In this document: piece after piece, positions 1 through 10,944 of the stretch
Layout of the letters: each line of letters opens with the position of its first letter
Position numbering within the stretch: position 1 is the stretch's first letter
Source of the DNA: Pictodentalium vernedei
Taxonomy: Eukaryota > Mollusca > Scaphopoda > Dentaliida > Dentaliidae
DNA: 64,000 nt
Direction: 5' to 3'
Assembly: GCA_031216915.1 (NCBI GenBank)
Contig: CM062289.1
Location: forward strand, 18,206,520-18,270,519
Made by a program: the position numbers and the translations under genes
Notes under the pieces: generated by a model
The model's database searches: none
Seen by the model: the letters and a program-made list of their open reading frames with translations, nothing else
What the model was told of the DNA's origin: nothing

Positions 1-2582
1 ACCGAATGATTTGTCTGGTAATTTCCACTTGGAGGATTCCTCTGAATGAAATTTTGTAGCAATTTATCAAAGTCTGCGGGGAGATTACTTATAAGCTGAT
101 AAGGAAATGATGGCGAACTAAAGTTCATATCTGCTATAATCAAGTCACGAAGTAATGGAAACAATGGATGAGATCGAAAAGCACTAGATCTGTCTGTGAT
201 TAAATGCTGAATGAAAGTTTGTTGTGAAGCCATCATTGGCGGTCGATGTGGTGAGCCTGTTTTACAGCTCATACAGTTTGGTTGTGTACATGGGGGCATG
301 CCAGCTGTCCCTGGCATGCCACCAGGTGGCATATTTGATTGCATATGATTGATTTGAGACGTTTTTACATGTACAGAATGCGGCATTTCTTGCATCTGTT
401 GAGGATTTTGAGAATTAGCACCATTTTGATTTCCATTCCACCCTTGAGGTGTCGCTCCGGACGGAACACCTTGCATATGTGGATTTTGGAATACGTTAGG
501 ATTCACATTCATATTTGGAGTCCGTGAAAAACCTGACTGATCTAACATTGGGGACGGTATTTGACCTGAATGTCCAGGAACAGGTGTAGAACTCAAAGTC
601 ATCATTCTTGGATTAGGTCCACATGGACTTTGCATCGGTGGAATATATCCAGGAACGTTCTGCGAATTCTGAAAACCAGATGCGTAATTTGGTCCCATTT
701 GACCCTGATGAGCAGTCATCATTCTGTTCTGATTCATCATAGCACAACTATTATTAATGGTATTCTGATTAGGAGTTTGTAGACTCATTGATCCATTCAT
801 TTGTCCCATTCGACCTTGTCCCATATTACCCTGCACATTATTCCCCATCATTGGTCCTCCAAATGGGTCTGACTGGCTCATCCCAGATTGTCCAGAAGCT
901 CTGAAAGGCACTGAAGGGTCCATATCATTTGAGGGTGTGGATGGTGGGAAATCAGGAACATTGAAACCACATTGTGCTTGCTGATCAAGATTTTCAACAC
1001 TTCCAAACATTTCTCCTCCCATTTTATTGAATTCATAATTTTGCATCTTCATTTCTGATTGCATACAACTTGAATTCATAGTGTTATTATTAGTCCTCAT
1101 AAATTCACTATAAGGACTCATCGGCATTTGACCATTACTACTTGGGACAGTGTAAGGAGCAACTTCCGATTTCATATTGTGAGTTAATCTTGGTAAGATT
1201 TTAGATTGCATGGATTTTTGTGAGTTATCGCGAAATTCTGCCTCAACTAAATCGAAATTACTGTCATGCATTCCAGCCGCATAAGCATTTCCATAATTTT
1301 CCATATCACATGAAGATTGGCGCTGAAGAGATGGCTGCCCACTGTTGGGTGAATCGGCAAAATGAACAGTTTTCTGTACAGGTCTTTGATTATTATTAGA
1401 AACAAATGGGTTCATGATAGCTCCCTTAGAACCGTAAGTTACTCCAGGTTTAGAAAATTGACTCCTGTCTGAAGTTGTTGTGCCGTTTGAAGTTGTCGAC
1501 TCATGACTACGAACACTTGCAGAATCTCCAGAAAAATAACCATGATCCAATGGCGATTCCAAGCCGCGAGTCATGTTATTCAAAAGTCCAGAACTGCCCA
1601 TATTGATTCCATTCATACTGTGAGGGGGGATGTTAACATGATTAACCGGCATTCCTGATTGAGCATGCATCTGACCAGTAGACATCCACTTACTATGTTG
1701 TGCCATTGTCTGTACATTGACAACTGGAGGTACTTGCTTACCTAAGCGATTAACCATTTGTGATGCTTCGGATGCTTGTGACTTGGATTTGTCAGGAAGA
1801 CACTCTTGTGAACAGTCTACAGCACTATTTTGTGAACTTTGTTCATCAGCAGCAACAGAATTTGGTTCCTGTTTAACAGCTGATAAAGATAAATTATCGT
1901 GATCAGCACCAATAGTTTGGGGTGAATCACACTTTTTAGGAGTAGATGTACACGTATCGTTGGAAGAATGAACACTAGGTGAAGATATAGGTTGCGCTGA
2001 TAAGGAACGCTTTGGCGTTGGTGGTGTAGCGGGAGTTTTAAATACAGGTCCATTGTTTAAAATAGTCTGTGGAGCCACAGTCCTTACTGGACTAGTTGGC
2101 CCCGAGTGTGAAGCATGAAAACGTTTACTGTGCTGAACTGGGCTACTTGACCCACTAGAGTTCGTAGTAGAAGGCTGATCTATACAAGTATTTGTGAGCT
2201 GAAGAGTCTGACTTGTTGGTAAAAAACTAATGTGATTACCAAACAAAGGTGGTTGTGCGGAGAAACGAGGTGTCGACTGATTTTGTGTTGAGGTAGTTAA
2301 TGGAGCGAACACACCGGCATTCATTAAGGCTTCCTGTGTCATGTAGGCAGTAGGATCCGCATCATTCTCCATGAGATACTCGACAATGTCGAGATCCATA
2401 CCCTCCTTGAGCCCGGCATCTTCATAGATTTCATCCAGCAGTTCATTTGGAAGACGCTCATCATCCACCATTGGTTCATGGGCTTCAGGAGTTGGTGGTG
2501 AGCCAAGATTGTCGATGGTTGAAATACTTGTGGCAACACTTGATGCAGATGGGCTAGCAGGAGCCTCTCTGTACTCCAGCAA
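1..2582 (-). CDS. Large internal coding exon (partial) of a Met/Asn/Gln-rich putative nuclear regulator with a MEINOX-like segment
   Basis: A single frame stays open on the minus strand from a clean acceptor (pyrimidine-rich tract, TTTCAG then TTGCTGGAG; first exon base 2582) to the left edge, about 860 codons. The translation is low complexity, rich in Ser, Pro, Asn, Gln and Met. In order: a Ser/Pro stretch; an acidic segment (DDERLPNELLDEIYEDAG, then DLDIVEYLMENDADP) that could be an activation domain; Ser/Thr/Pro-rich sequence with VKQEP and MKSE, both fitting the SUMO-site pattern; a long Met/Asn/Gln/Gly region; a Cys cluster (PPCTQPNCMSC, about 260-300); then HPLFPLLRDL (about 142-170) followed by a helix-like DFDKLLQNFIQ. 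HPLFPLL with a following DFD/DIE-type helix is characteristic of the N-terminal homology domain of MEIS/PKNOX proteins, but there it lies near the N terminus and is followed by a homeodomain, which would be outside this window. A coactivator or other nuclear protein with a chance match is the alternative. The exon call is firm; the family is not. Confidence 0.8.
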   Translation of the reverse strand, partial: MLEYREAPASPSASSVATSISTIDNLGSPPTPEAHEPMVDDERLPNELLDEIYEDAGLKEGMDLDIVEYLMENDADPTAYMTQEALMNAGVFAPLTTSTQNQSTPRFSAQPPLFGNHISFLPTSQTLQLTNTCIDQPSTTNSSGSSSPVQHSKRFHASHSGPTSPVRTVAPQTILNNGPVFKTPATPPTPKRSLSAQPISSPSVHSSNDTCTSTPKKCDSPQTIGADHDNLSLSAVKQEPNSVAADEQSSQNSAVDCSQECLPDKSKSQASEASQMVNRLGKQVPPVVNVQTMAQHSKWMSTGQMHAQSGMPVNHVNIPPHSMNGINMGSSGLLNNMTRGLESPLDHGYFSGDSASVRSHESTTSNGTTTSDRSQFSKPGVTYGSKGAIMNPFVSNNNQRPVQKTVHFADSPNSGQPSLQRQSSCDMENYGNAYAAGMHDSNFDLVEAEFRDNSQKSMQSKILPRLTHNMKSEVAPYTVPSSNGQMPMSPYSEFMRTNNNTMNSSCMQSEMKMQNYEFNKMGGEMFGSVENLDQQAQCGFNVPDFPPSTPSNDMDPSVPFRASGQSGMSQSDPFGGPMMGNNVQGNMGQGRMGQMNGSMSLQTPNQNTINNSCAMMNQNRMMTAHQGQMGPNYASGFQNSQNVPGYIPPMQSPCGPNPRMMTLSSTPVPGHSGQIPSPMLDQSGFSRTPNMNVNPNVFQNPHMQGVPSGATPQGWNGNQNGANSQNPQQMQEMPHSVHVKTSQINHMQSNMPPGGMPGTAGMPPCTQPNCMSCKTGSPHRPPMMASQQTFIQHLITDRSSAFRSHPLFPLLRDLIIADMNFSSPSFPYQLISNLPADFDKLLQNFIQRNPPSGNYQTNHS

Positions 2583-2735
2583 CTGAAAGTACAACAAATA
2601 ACAGCATAAATTTCATGCCAAACAACTCACTATATATATTATTAACCCTTTATATCTAACATGAAAGGCAGGCCTTACTTGCAAACAAAATTCCTAAATA
2701 AATTATTTTTTTTCATTTTATGCATCAAAAACATA

Positions 2736-3049
2736 CAGTTAAAACTAGAAGTCCTGTCACGAATAGTGCGCTTATGTAGGCTTAATTGCGCGTTGGAATT
2801 GCGCGCAATTGCCATATCGAATGGCATCCAAAGCACGGCAGGTTCTACTGGTTACTCATAGCAAACACAGGCAATGTGTCTGCCAATGGACCTCCGGGTT
2901 ACCCGGAGGTCCATTGGCTGAAACATTGCTTGTGCATAGGCCATATGTACAGAATTTGATAGCTTTACTTGGGCCATAACGCGCACATTAACGTGCATAT
3001 CAACGTGCTATTTGTGCACATTTCATGACAGGACTTCTAGTTTTAACTG
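2736..3049 (+). mobile_element. A-family MITE, copy 1
   Basis: 314 bp with terminal inverted repeats CAGTTAAAACTAGAAGTCCTG, flanked by TA on both sides as in Tc1/mariner insertions. The centre is a palindrome of GGACCTCCGGGT type, with CCAATGG arms. No coding capacity. It disrupts the sequence AAAACATAGCTTATG of the B element around it. Confidence 0.85.
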
Positions 3050-3243
3050 TAGCTTATGGCCCCTCATTCGAACGAGCCCAATGGGCTCGTTCCAATGAGG
3101 GGGTCATAAGCTATGTATCCGATACAAAAACTGTTTAAAGTAACAGAAATTGAATAGTGATTTTTGTGTTAAGCTTATTTGTTTTACAAGGATTGGCGAG
3201 CAAATTATACAACTTATATTAACGACTCTCTATTGTCCCAATG

Positions 3244-3623
3244 AGGGGGCGCGGTGGCTCAGTAGGTAGAGGTGCAGGCTGCAAGCCGAGAGGTCCTCGG
3301 TTCGAAACCCACCTGCGGCAATCGTGTTGTGTCCTTGGGCAAGACACTTCACCCCCGTTGCCCACGTGGGGGCTCGGTGACGCTGTGTACTAAGGCGTAC
3401 TGCACGTCGATGGTGCACCTGTCTTCAACCAATGCTAACCCTGCCCCTAACCCTGCTTGTGTGGAGTTAGTATGTTGGGGAGCTGACAGTTGCTCGCCGT
3501 TGCTCGGTGGTTCTCTCCGGGTACTCCGGCTTCCTCCACCCGTAAAACTGTCGAGGTCATGATTAGCCATTGTGCAGAAATATGTGACCTTAAACACCAA
3601 TAAATAAATAAATAAATAAATAA
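3244..3623 (+). mobile_element. tRNA-derived SINE, family D, full length
   Basis: The head GGGGGCGCGGTGGCTCAG holds a Pol III A box (TGGCTCAGTAGG), and GGTTCGAAACC about 35 bp later is a B box. The body contains TGTCCTTGGGCAAGACACTT. The tail is GGTCATGATTAGCCATTGTG followed by (AATA)n. A 12-bp target duplication ATTGTCCCAATG lies at 3232-3243 and 3624-3635. LINE-mediated mobilisation is inferred from the family type. Confidence 0.9.
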
Positions 3624-3702
3624 ATTGTCCCAATGGCACAGGTGTAATATTTGTGAATAGCACTGGCTGTGGTTTTGACCGTTACGCTGGGTAAAAGGTT
3701 AA

Positions 3703-5479
3703 CAAGGCATTCAGTGGATTAATAAGCACCTTTATTGAACAGAGCATTACTCAAGTACAGGGTGGATGGACGACTGCAAAAGTATGGTAGGGTGCACTTT
3801 CCATCCATCGATCATTTCCAAATTAGGAAAAGGACACACGATGTACAAGCAAATGTTAGCTCATGGACCAATGGGTATAACAAGTTTGATGGTTCATAAA
3901 CACTGGGAAATATGAAGTTCAAGCACTTTCTTGAATCCTAATTTGTTAGTAATCCATCATCTTTAGTAGAGTATGTATAATATACACGTGATGATCTGGT
4001 ATTTGGTCGCATGAAAGTTGGACATCTTTCAATACACTTGTTTGGTCGGTAGAAATTTGACAGGCCTGCCAAAACAAAGATGCGTCGGAAAAACAATTGC
4101 CGTGGTAAATTTACATCTCAATTTTCTCATGATTTAGTCTCCATTGCATTTGTTTATTTTTTAACAAAACCTCATTCTCAGTTGCGATTTTGTATCAAAA
4201 TTTGATATCGATCGAATTGGTTGAAAAAACACTTTTCTAAAATTACCGTACAGCAGGGACGAGCATGGCGTGCAATTAAATTTGCTGAAATTTGTCTAAA
4301 TTTTCACACATTTTTTCGCCAAAATTTGTATAATACATGTTTCTTCAAAAAATAAAAGAACGACAAAATTTGTATAATACATGTACATGTTTCTTCAATA
4401 AATAAAAGAACACAGAGAGTGCCACAGATGATTCATCGATATTTTATTTCTATAAATTTGCATGAAAATGGTCAAGACCATTTTCATGCAAATTAATAGA
4501 AATAAAATTTCATGCCAGCATTTTGGGTATGAAGTCACTGAAATTAGTATATTTACTGAAATTTCTCATCCCCGGTACTGTAAGAAATTATCAGCTTTTG
4601 ATATATTTCTACCATCTTCCTTCTATAATCCTGCCATTTGTAAAATAAACACAGAATTTTGACCAGATCATGACCCACTCTGGGTTACAATCTGGTCAAA
4701 ATTCTCTGTTTTGTAGCCTTCAAGATGGATAATCTCATGCGATAAGATGAAAAAGAAATACAAAACACTACGTACACACACTTGCTATTTTGGATTTTTT
4801 TATTTCGCACTCTGATCAACATAAACACCACATATGCAACTAGTTTTTATACTCAATTTGGTACTAAATACGTATCACATTAAAATGGAGAGGTTAATCA
4901 TAAGTTACCAAACCAAAGAATACAAAAACGTCACAAAAAAGTTATTATCCAATCTTGAACAATTTGCCAAAAGATTTTTTAATAGACTTTGGTGATGTAA
5001 TCTGCCATTTATTTGTCAAGTAATTGTAGATTGCTAAACATCGCATACTTTACTGCTAATGAACTTATTTCTTGGTGCGTAGTAGATAATCAGATTTAAT
5101 AGTTTACTCTGTGTGAAATCGAAGACCAACTTCTGTGCAAGTTGGGAGTGATACTGGAAAATCTTCTATTTATACAAGTTGGAGCAATTACCGAAAGTAA
5201 ACTCTGCCTCTCCAACTGGTATTTAATTGCTCTAATTTCTACATAATTAAATCAGAGGAGTTTGTATTTTGCAGAAAAGAATTCACCATGCAGAATCCTT
5301 CCACCACATGGAGAGGTACATAAACAGTTATGTTCAAAAATGCTGTCTGTGAATGAATACAATAAAGTCTTTTTTCCCCTTTTCCAATACATCACACCAA
5401 GACACCCAGAGCTTTGCACAATGAAAGTGTCAATGACACTGCATCTCAACTTGTCCAAGAGGAGACTGAACGAAATAGA
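3703..5479. other. Intronic sequence without a recognisable gene; two hairpins and a short direct repeat
   Basis: AT-rich, with no convincing ORF. Perfect or near-perfect inverted repeats lie at 4438-4507 (arms around GCATGAAAATGGTC) and 4647-4716 (arms AGAATTTTGACCAGAT and its complement). A roughly 55-bp segment with ATAATACATGTTTCTTCA is directly duplicated at 4323-4415. These are probably remains of small palindromic elements. Confidence 0.5.
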
Positions 5480-6965
5480 AAGATCCAGTAATGCTAAGTC
5501 ATTCACTCAAGTTTCTACAGAAAAGACATCACACCAAAGCTACAGATGAAATCTGAAAAAAATCGAGTGAGGGGTGGGGTCTGTTGGGTGTACTTACTCT
5601 ATGTTTTGGGACACACATTTTTTCCAGAAAACTATATTTTTTTATGCTCCAAAGTTTGGGACATTCAGGAGATTTGTTTCCAGTTGGCCCGTCGCTAGTA
5701 GCCGACAACAGTCATAAAAAAAAATTCTTGAGTAACTAAAAATTTTCATTTTCTGCTTCCAAAACATAGCTTGTGATTGCGCTCATTCCAATGAGGGATC
5801 ATAAGCTAATTGTTCTGGAAGCAAAAAATGAAAATATAAAAAAAAATTGGACGGCGATTTTCGTATATAGTGATGGAAAACGAATCACACACAACTTTAT
5901 TCAGCATCATATCAAGACCAGGCTGTGTTCTTTCCCCATTTTGTAAGAATTGGGACACCTGTGAAAATAATTATTTTCAGCTGTCCCAATACATAGAGTA
6001 AATACAGTACTAATGGAATTGTTGACAATGTAAAATCCAAGAAGTCGTTTTCAGACATCATTCCAAAGTTACATATAAAAATTTGAAAAAGATCGGGTGA
6101 GAGGTGTGGCCTGTAGGGTGCGCTAATGGAATTATTGACAATTTATATGCCCAATCCAATATGGCCACTGCCAGGCATGTTTTTCAACAAAATTCAGAAA
6201 AATTTGATAGCCCCCATCTAGACATCACACCAAAGCAACATATGAAATTTAAAAAAAGATGGGGTAAGAGATGTGGCCTGTAGGGTGCGCTAATGGGATT
6301 ATTGACAATTGAAATGCCCAATCCAAGATGGCCACTGGCGGCCATGTTTTTCAACGAAATTCAGAAAAATTTGATAGCTCCCATCTAGGCATCATACCAA
6401 GCTATATATGAAATTCAAACAAGATCAAGTGAGAGGTGCGGCCTGTTTTTATGCTAATGGAATTGTTGACAATTTATATCCAAATAAAAGGTTGCTGCTG
6501 GCCACCATGTTTTTTCAACAAAATTCAGAAATATTTGATAGCTCCCATCTGGACATCACACTAAAGCTACATATGAAATTTGTAAGAGATCTGGTGAGAG
6601 ATGCAGTCTGTATGGTGTGCTAATGGAAATGCTGACAATTTATATGTCAAATCTATAAAATGGCCACTGATGGCATTGTTTTTCAACAAAATTTGGAAAA
6701 ATTCGACAGCTCCCATCTAGACATTTCCCCAAAGCCACATATCAAATTTTGGACTGATTGGGTGAGAACCACAGCCTGTAGGGCATGCTGAAGGAATTGT
6801 TGACAGTTTATATCCAAATCCAAGATGGCTGCTGGCAGCCATGTTTTTCAACAAAATTCAATAGCTCCCATCTGGACATTGCCCCAAAGCTACCTATGAA
6901 ATTTGGGACGGATCGGGTGAGAGCTGCGGCCTGTAGGGTGTGCTAAAAGAATTGTGAACGGGCAG
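5480..6965. repeat. Tandem array X1, unit about 165 bp, interrupted by an MITE
   Basis: The phrase CTAATGGAATTATTGACA recurs with variations near 6118, 6284, 6447, 6616, 6785 and 6938, giving spacings of about 153-169 bp. Each unit also carries AAATGGCCACTG/GGCCATGTTTTTCAAC and CATCTAGACATCAC phrases. Units have diverged clearly. The MITE at 5593-6001 splits the left part. Short ORFs here follow the array and are not genes. Confidence 0.75.
5593..6001. mobile_element. M-family MITE inside array X1
   Basis: Inverted ends CTTACTCTATGTTTTGGGACA and TGTCCCAATACATAGAGTAA flank about 410 bp, with TA at both borders. The centre has inverted arms around GCTCATTCCAATGAGGGATC that resemble the B-family core. 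Confidence 0.65.
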
Positions 6966-7983
6966 ACGTATGTATGGATCACAACCCAGCCCAATAGCTC
7001 ATACTTGGCGTTGTCAAGTTAAGCTAAAAATAGTTCATATTTTATTTCTTCAATATTTTTCTTCTACAAGAAGCTTGTTGCATGTGGTTTTGCAAGCCAA
7101 AAAATGGAGATTTTCAGTTACTGAAAATTTTTTTGTTCTCCGCTGCCTGTTGGATAATGCAGTAACTCAAGACCACACACAGTACCCAAATATAAACCTC
7201 CACATACTGATGTCAAAATAGTGAAATTTCAATCTGCAAGTTTTTTCATAATGTAACTCGGAACTTAACAAATTCAATTTTATGACCCCAGGGCTTATAT
7301 TTCGACGAGAATCCGAGAATCGATTCGCACAACACATCTAGCAAGAATCCATTTAGATTCACGCTGCATCCCTGCTAGGCCTCTGCTGGAATTCACATGA
7401 AAAGAATTGAGTCAATTTAACCTTGTACCTATCATAGCGGCAGCAAAATAGCCAATACATGACTAACATGGCGAAATATCCAGACCCTTTGTAAATAAAA
7501 TTGTACAAATATGGCGGTCATTGGAACAGACTCAATGAGCCGGTTCCAATGACAGCCATACATGTATTTGTAAGATTTCATTGGTAAATAGTGGTTGTGT
7601 TCCAAAACATTTTCAAATTCAGTTCATGTTTTAAAAATTAAAAGATGTGCTGGTAGAAGGTTAACGTGTGTTAACAGTATACAACCGAGATTCAACCATG
7701 GAGGCCTCATGGGATCCTGGGACACTCGTAGCAGGTATGGATTCTCGCAACCATTTTCTGGACAATCCAAATGGATTCACCCAAATCTAGATGAAATATT
7801 TGCCCTGGACCCAGTTGAAATTCTCGGTCTGCTGTTGTAGTCACAATACCGTACCAGTCAATTATTCTTCTACAAAATTATAAAGAGGATCTCGCATGAT
7901 TTGCGATTTCATATGAAATCTATGTACAGAGTTGACTAAAATTGATCGAAGTCAGGGTTTACTGAGGCTTGGATCAAATTTAC
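6966..7983. other. Degenerate repeat remnants, no gene
   Basis: 7190-7400 resembles the U element at 21.1 kb (GAAATTTCAATCTGCAAG, AACTTAACAAATTCAA). An inverted repeat lies at 7503-7576 (ACAAATATGGCGGTCATTGG against its complement, slightly imperfect). I see no exon. Confidence 0.4.
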
Positions 7984-8224
7984 TTAACCCTTTACCCAAC
8001 GTAACGGCCAAAACCGGCCAGCGTTATTCTAAAAAATCGCCAATTAATTTTCATTATTTTTTTCATTTTTTGTCTCAAAAACATAGGTTATGACCCCTCT
8101 TTGGAACAAGCTTGTCGAGCTCGTTCCAATGAGGGGTCATAACCTATCCTTTTGAGACAAAAAATGAGTTATTCAAGAGTTTTGTTTGCAAGTGTCATCT
8201 GCTTTTCATGTTAGGCAAAAGGTT
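7984..8224. mobile_element. B-family MITE, subfamily 1
   Basis: It begins TTAACCCTTTACCCAACGTAA, with ACATAGGTTATGACCCCTC arms around AAGCTTGTCGAGCTCG, and ends GTTAGGCAAAAGGTTGA. The right-hand TTAA has decayed. Confidence 0.85.
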
Positions 8225-8402
8225 GATGCAACAATTAAAACTGGCCACACAGAAATTACCAGCAAAGTTTTATTATTGTTTAAAATTTTTGCCTTATGAT
8301 GACCTCTCTCATTCCAATGAGGATGACAAGCTATGACAAAAAAGAAAATATTTATTTAGATTTCAGGCAATATTTTCTGCACACGTCTGCTATTTGTACT
8401 GG

Positions 8403-8668
8403 GTATTTATTTATTTATTGGAGTTTAACAACACTTTTAACAGACTGGGTCACCTGGTGTCAGACAGTTTTATAGGTGGAGGAAGCAGGAGAGAACCACC
8501 GAGCAATGGCGAGCAACTGTCAAAACTCCCCAATGTACTAACCTCACATAATCAAGGTTAGCACTGGTTGAAAACAGGTACACCATCGACTTGCATTACG
8601 CCTTAGTACACAGCGCCATGTCCACACGTGGGCAATCAGGATTAAGTGCCTTGCTCAAGGACAATTTG
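8403..8668 (-). mobile_element. Family D SINE, 5'-truncated
   Basis: The A-rich tail is on the left (TATTTATTTATTTATTGG), followed by the usual body (GAGAGAACCACCGAGCAATG, TACGCCTTAGTACACAGCG). It ends within CTTGCTCAAGGAC, so the tRNA-like head is missing. Confidence 0.75.
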
Positions 8669-8689
8669 TATTGGGTAAACAGTTAATCT

Positions 8690-9570
8690 AATATATACAT
8701 GTAAATGTCTGTCTCTCTCTCTGTTCTGGGTGAACTCCTCCGTTTCTCGACCGATCGATCTCAAATTTTCTACACGGGGGTAATTCGTCCCTGCGAGTAA
8801 CATGGGATGGGTGCCGTGCCTGTGCGGAGTGACTTTGACCTTGAAATTGATGACCTTGACCTTTTATTTCGAAAATGGCTGGGCCGATCGGGCTAAAATT
8901 TCACATGTGCGGGTATACTGATCCATCAATCATTTTGACTTTATCGGGTTGCCCGTGCAGGGTGACCTTGACCTTGAAATTGGTGACATTGACCTTTTAT
9001 TTCGAAAATGGCTGGGCCGTTTCTCGACTGATCGATCTCAAATTTTCTACACGGCAGGTATTTATTTATTTATTGGTGTTTAAGGTCACATACTTCTGCA
9101 CAATGGCTAATCATGACCACAACATGGAGATAAAGTCAAGGTCAGTCAATCGTTTATACCCCATGTTGCCTATTTTAGAGGACTCGCACCCCAAGCATTA
9201 GTGACTGGGTCCTATTCACCAGTGAAGCAGAGCTTGTTTACCACAGTAAACAAGCACTGCCGCACTTCCCGGGGTTCCCGCGGGGAACACAGAGGGTAAT
9301 TCGTCCCTGCAAGTAACATGGGATGGGTGCCGTGCCCGAGCGGGGTGACCTTGACCTTGAAATTGATGACACTGACCTTTTATTTCAAAAACGGCTGGGC
9401 CGATCGGGCTAAAATTTCATATGTGCGGGTATATTGACCCATTGATCATTTTGACTTTATTGGGGTGCCCGTGCGGGGTGACCTTGACCTTGAAATTGGT
9501 GACCTTGACCTTCCATTTCGAAAATGGCTGAGCCGATCATATCTGAGGGTATATTGATATAACAACGCTG
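8690..9570. repeat. Tandem array X7, unit about 120 bp, interrupted by an E-family element
   Basis: Repeats of GACCTTGACCTTGAAATTG and TTCGAAAATGGCTGGGCCG recur, mostly about 120 bp apart. The array is broken by the insertion at 9058-9291. A CT-rich microsatellite near 8707 marks the left edge. No ORF is supported. Confidence 0.7.
9058..9291 (-). mobile_element. E-family SINE-like element
   Basis: Read on the minus strand it starts near CCGCGGGAACCCCGGGAAG, contains GTAAACAAGCTCTG and GGACCCAGTCAC, and ends with GGTCATGATTAGCCATTGTG and (AATA)n. The last 55-60 bp match the tail of family D, while the rest is unrelated. I see no A/B boxes. Confidence 0.7.
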
Positions 9571-9725
9571 GGTATCACCCGCTAGTGAAATATAAGAGAA
9601 GATTAAATCAATTCTACTTCCGAAACCAACTCAATCACAATGTTATTCCTGCCCAGCATAGGGTTTCTCTTGTCACTAAAATAAGTATAATTTTAGCATA
9701 TTTAATCATATTCCTCCCCCTCCAC

Positions 9726-10160
9726 AGGCCTGGCATTTTCAGGAGAGCGATTTATTCGCTCGCCTACTGCTCACCTCAAAAAAATTAAGGAGTGCGAAAA
9801 CTAACCCTCCTGGCCTTAGAAAATAATAATTACCATAGCAGCCTATTCCTCCGACCTACATCTTTTCAGATCTCTGCGGTGTTAGTGGTCTCTGCAAGAT
9901 GGCCACACTGCCCCTCTCACACCTGCGGGCCTTATCGAGGCCCGGAGGTGTGGGAGGGGCACTGTAGTCATCTCACAGAGACTACCTTGTTAAGAGCGCC
10001 AAATAAAATGTACAAAGCCCACAAGGCAGAATTCATTAATAGTAAAACTTCATTTTGCCACTATCAGCTTTTGTAAGCTTGAGGAGAGCCAATCGCTCCC
10101 CTATGCCATGCAAGGGGAGCGATTTTTAGCCCTCCTGGATTTTTAAGAATGCCAGCCCTG
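9726..10160. mobile_element. H-family MITE-like element, copy 1
   Basis: Inverted ends AGGCCTGGCATTTTCAGG and AAGAATGCCAGCCCTG flank about 435 bp. The centre is a strong palindrome of CACACCTGCGGGCC / GGCCCGGAGGTGTGGGAG type, with outer arms TAAGCTTGAGGAGAGC and the complement-like GGAGAGCGATT. No ORF is supported. Confidence 0.75.
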
Positions 10161-10712
10161 CCTCCAACCCCCCTGTAAATTGAATGGATTTTTTCACCAA
10201 TGATTTCTTGTATCACATTTAGAGAAATTTTTCATTAAATCTTTACAACAGCAATGACTAGATTCGACGAAAAATACCTTGAAAATACTCAATGGGTCAA
10301 GAGTTATTCATTCAAAAGGAAGTATTTTTTTAAACATTTCTGACAGTAACTGTACCAGGGGTGGAAGAGCCACATGCTTCCAAGCAAACATACCAAGAGA
10401 AATTTAGGAGAGATATTGTAAAATGTAGAGTGAAGGAGTGAGAACTGAGTTTGTTTATTACATTGCCAGCATGAAGAGTAATTATCTACCCATGGTTCAG
10501 TGATAAGTACTACAAACAGTCTGCTACTTCTAGACTTCATTTATATAACTAACAGTCAAATACAGATGTAATCAAAAAACTAAAAAAATTCATACACCCA
10601 CATAGTACACCACCAAAAATTGTACATCTATATGTACAGTTCCGCTGAAAAAATATGTTGTTGAACAGGGAAACAAGTTTTTCTTTTTGTATCAAACCCT
10701 GCTTTCTTTCCT
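10161..10712. other. Sequence without a recognisable feature
   Basis: AT-rich; two short minus-strand reading frames (10304-10540, 10549-10791) lack splice context or domains, and one runs into the next MITE. Confidence 0.4.
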
Positions 10713-10944
10713 TTAACCCTTTACCTAACATGAAAAGCAGAAAAAAAAATCTTGAATAACTTATTTTTTTCATTTTTTGTCTCAAAAACATAGGTTATGA
10801 CCCCTCATTGGAATGAGCTCGATGAGCTCGTTCCAATGAGGGGTCATAACCTATGTTTTTGAGATGAAGAAAATAATGAAAATTAATTGGCGATTTTTGA
10901 GAATAGCGCTGGCCGGTTTGTCCGTTACGTTGGGTAAAGGGTAA
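10713..10944. mobile_element. B-family MITE, left member of a tandem pair
   Basis: TTAACCCTTTACCTAACATG at the left and TTACGTTGGGTAAAGGGTAA at the right; core GGAATGAGCTCGATGAGCTCGTTCC. The right end directly abuts the next copy and shares its junction bases. Confidence 0.85.

Larger units (their letters stand above)
2642..3702. mobile_element. B-family MITE (TTAA ends) interrupted by an A-MITE and a SINE
   Basis: It starts TTAACCCTTTATATCTAACATG and ends CGCTGGGTAAAAGGTTAA, both at TTAA, as expected for piggyBac-type transposition. Long inverted arms meet at a central palindrome (CGAGCCCAATGGGCTCG). Removing the A-MITE at 2736-3049 and the SINE at 3244-3623 restores an ordinary B copy. It lies about 60 bp inside the intron behind the 2582 acceptor. 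Confidence 0.85.

Noticed and set aside
3246..3320. Functional tRNA gene
   Set aside because: It has A and B boxes but no proper cloverleaf acceptor stem, and it is the head of a SINE.
3272..3562. ORFs of 90-100 codons in SINE copies (also 18120, 41481, 61453)
   Set aside because: They recur only because the SINE recurs; frames are not conserved among copies.
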